Positions 14,856-15,033 of a DNA stretch of 15,033 bases are shown here, piece after piece; the stretch's first letter is position 1; every line of letters begins with the position of its first letter. The position numbers were made by a program, and so were the translations under genes. Source of the stretch: Verrucomicrobia bacterium UBA1200 (GTDB lineage Bacteria; Verrucomicrobiota; Kiritimatiellia; RFP12; UBA1067); assembly GCA_002309765.1 (NCBI GenBank), contig DBXY01000034.1:72326-87358 (forward strand), given 5' to 3'. The notes beneath the pieces were generated by a model. It worked only from the letters and a program-made list of their open reading frames with translations, did no database searches and was not told the DNA's origin.

Positions 14856-14879
14856 CTCCGCGACTCTGCGGCTCTGCGA
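14856..14879. repeat. Three tandem 8-bp units, consensus CTCYGCGR
   Basis: CTCCGCGA, CTCTGCGG and CTCTGCGA stand head to tail and are followed by GAAATT. On the minus strand this reads as repeated CGCAGAG-type units. I recall similar short GC-rich runs as recurrent intergenic elements in varied bacterial genomes, but copy number here cannot be tested. Confidence 0.6.
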
Positions 14880-14931
14880 GAAATTATAATGAATCTCTTG
14901 TAGTTTTGTAGTGCGCGAAAGTAAACGCACC

Positions 14932-14949
14932 ACCTTCCCATGGGAAGGT
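14932..14949. repeat. Perfect 18-bp palindrome
   Basis: ACCTTCCCATGGGAAGGT is its own reverse complement with no spacer. It marks the change from AT-rich to GC-rich sequence in the tail. Possible roles are a recombination or regulator site, or an end of a repeat element; RNA folding is disfavoured by the lack of a loop. Confidence 0.7.
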
Positions 14950-15033
14950 TACGGGTCGGACGGGCGGCAGTCCTTGTTCCCGCCGGCCAACCGCCACCCA
15001 CTACCCGTTGCGGAACTTATCGCACCATATCGG

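Larger units (their letters stand above)
14773..15033. other. Non-coding tail with repeat-like sequence
   Basis: No supported gene is seen to the right edge. The stretch is AT-rich at first, then GC-rich after about 14920. It contains the triple 8-mer at 14856-14879, a palindrome at 14932-14949 and a distal pair ACGGGT (14951-14956) / ACCCGT (15003-15008). Reverse-frame ORFs here translate to low-complexity Arg/Ala-rich text and look non-coding. The arrangement suggests a dispersed intergenic repeat element. Confidence 0.5.

Noticed and set aside
14726..15001. 91-codon minus-strand open frame in the tail
   Set aside because: It reads through the repeats and the opposite strand of the small membrane peptide, lacks a ribosome site and has low-complexity Arg/Ala-rich text.

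Overview
The window looks like chromosomal DNA of a Gram-negative, peptidoglycan-making bacterium of the PVC superphylum. A Lentisphaerota/Victivallales- or Kiritimatiellota-like host is my best guess. The pointers are a GH106-type rhamnosidase beside a PIG-L deacetylase, an FHA-MoxR fusion, secreted PA14/TPR and carboxypeptidase-regulatory-like proteins, and a murC. This assignment is inference from gene content and style; there is no rRNA or other marker to prove it. No tRNA, rRNA, CRISPR array, transposase or phage gene was seen.

Positions 1-13881 form one long block on the minus strand, read from right to left. In transcription order: a GT-D-fold glycosyltransferase-like protein with its own promoter (ATG at 13881); then a near-consensus promoter (12754-12782) driving a secreted PA14/TPR protein, a small secreted beta-sandwich protein (ATGA overlap), an FHA-MoxR AAA+ ATPase, dxs, a PIG-L deacetylase and a secreted GH106 alpha-L-rhamnosidase. 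Spacing is tight up to GH106. A second promoter (2369-2397) precedes the last pair: a secreted protein resembling only the N-terminal part of bacterial alpha-2-macroglobulins, and murC, which overlaps it by TAATG and runs off the left edge. Themes are cell-envelope and peptidoglycan maintenance, isoprenoid precursor supply and glycan degradation.

Positions 13882-14062 are a divergent regulatory region with promoters facing both ways and an 8-bp inverted repeat on the rightward side.

Positions 14063-14772 read on the plus strand and differ from everything else. A GC-rich 5' part encodes a short membrane leader and an Ala-rich stretch, and is interrupted by an 11-G tract. It changes abruptly near 14300 into AT-rich DNA encoding a small protein with a His-Me-finger/HNH-like pattern and a translationally coupled 29-residue membrane peptide. 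This resembles a compressed or decayed polymorphic-toxin (Rhs-like) locus: GC-rich leader and core remnant, AT-rich toxin tip, then a small downstream partner. It is the most unusual part of the window.

Positions 14773-15033 appear non-coding and contain a triple 8-bp repeat and a perfect 18-bp palindrome, suggesting a dispersed intergenic repeat element.
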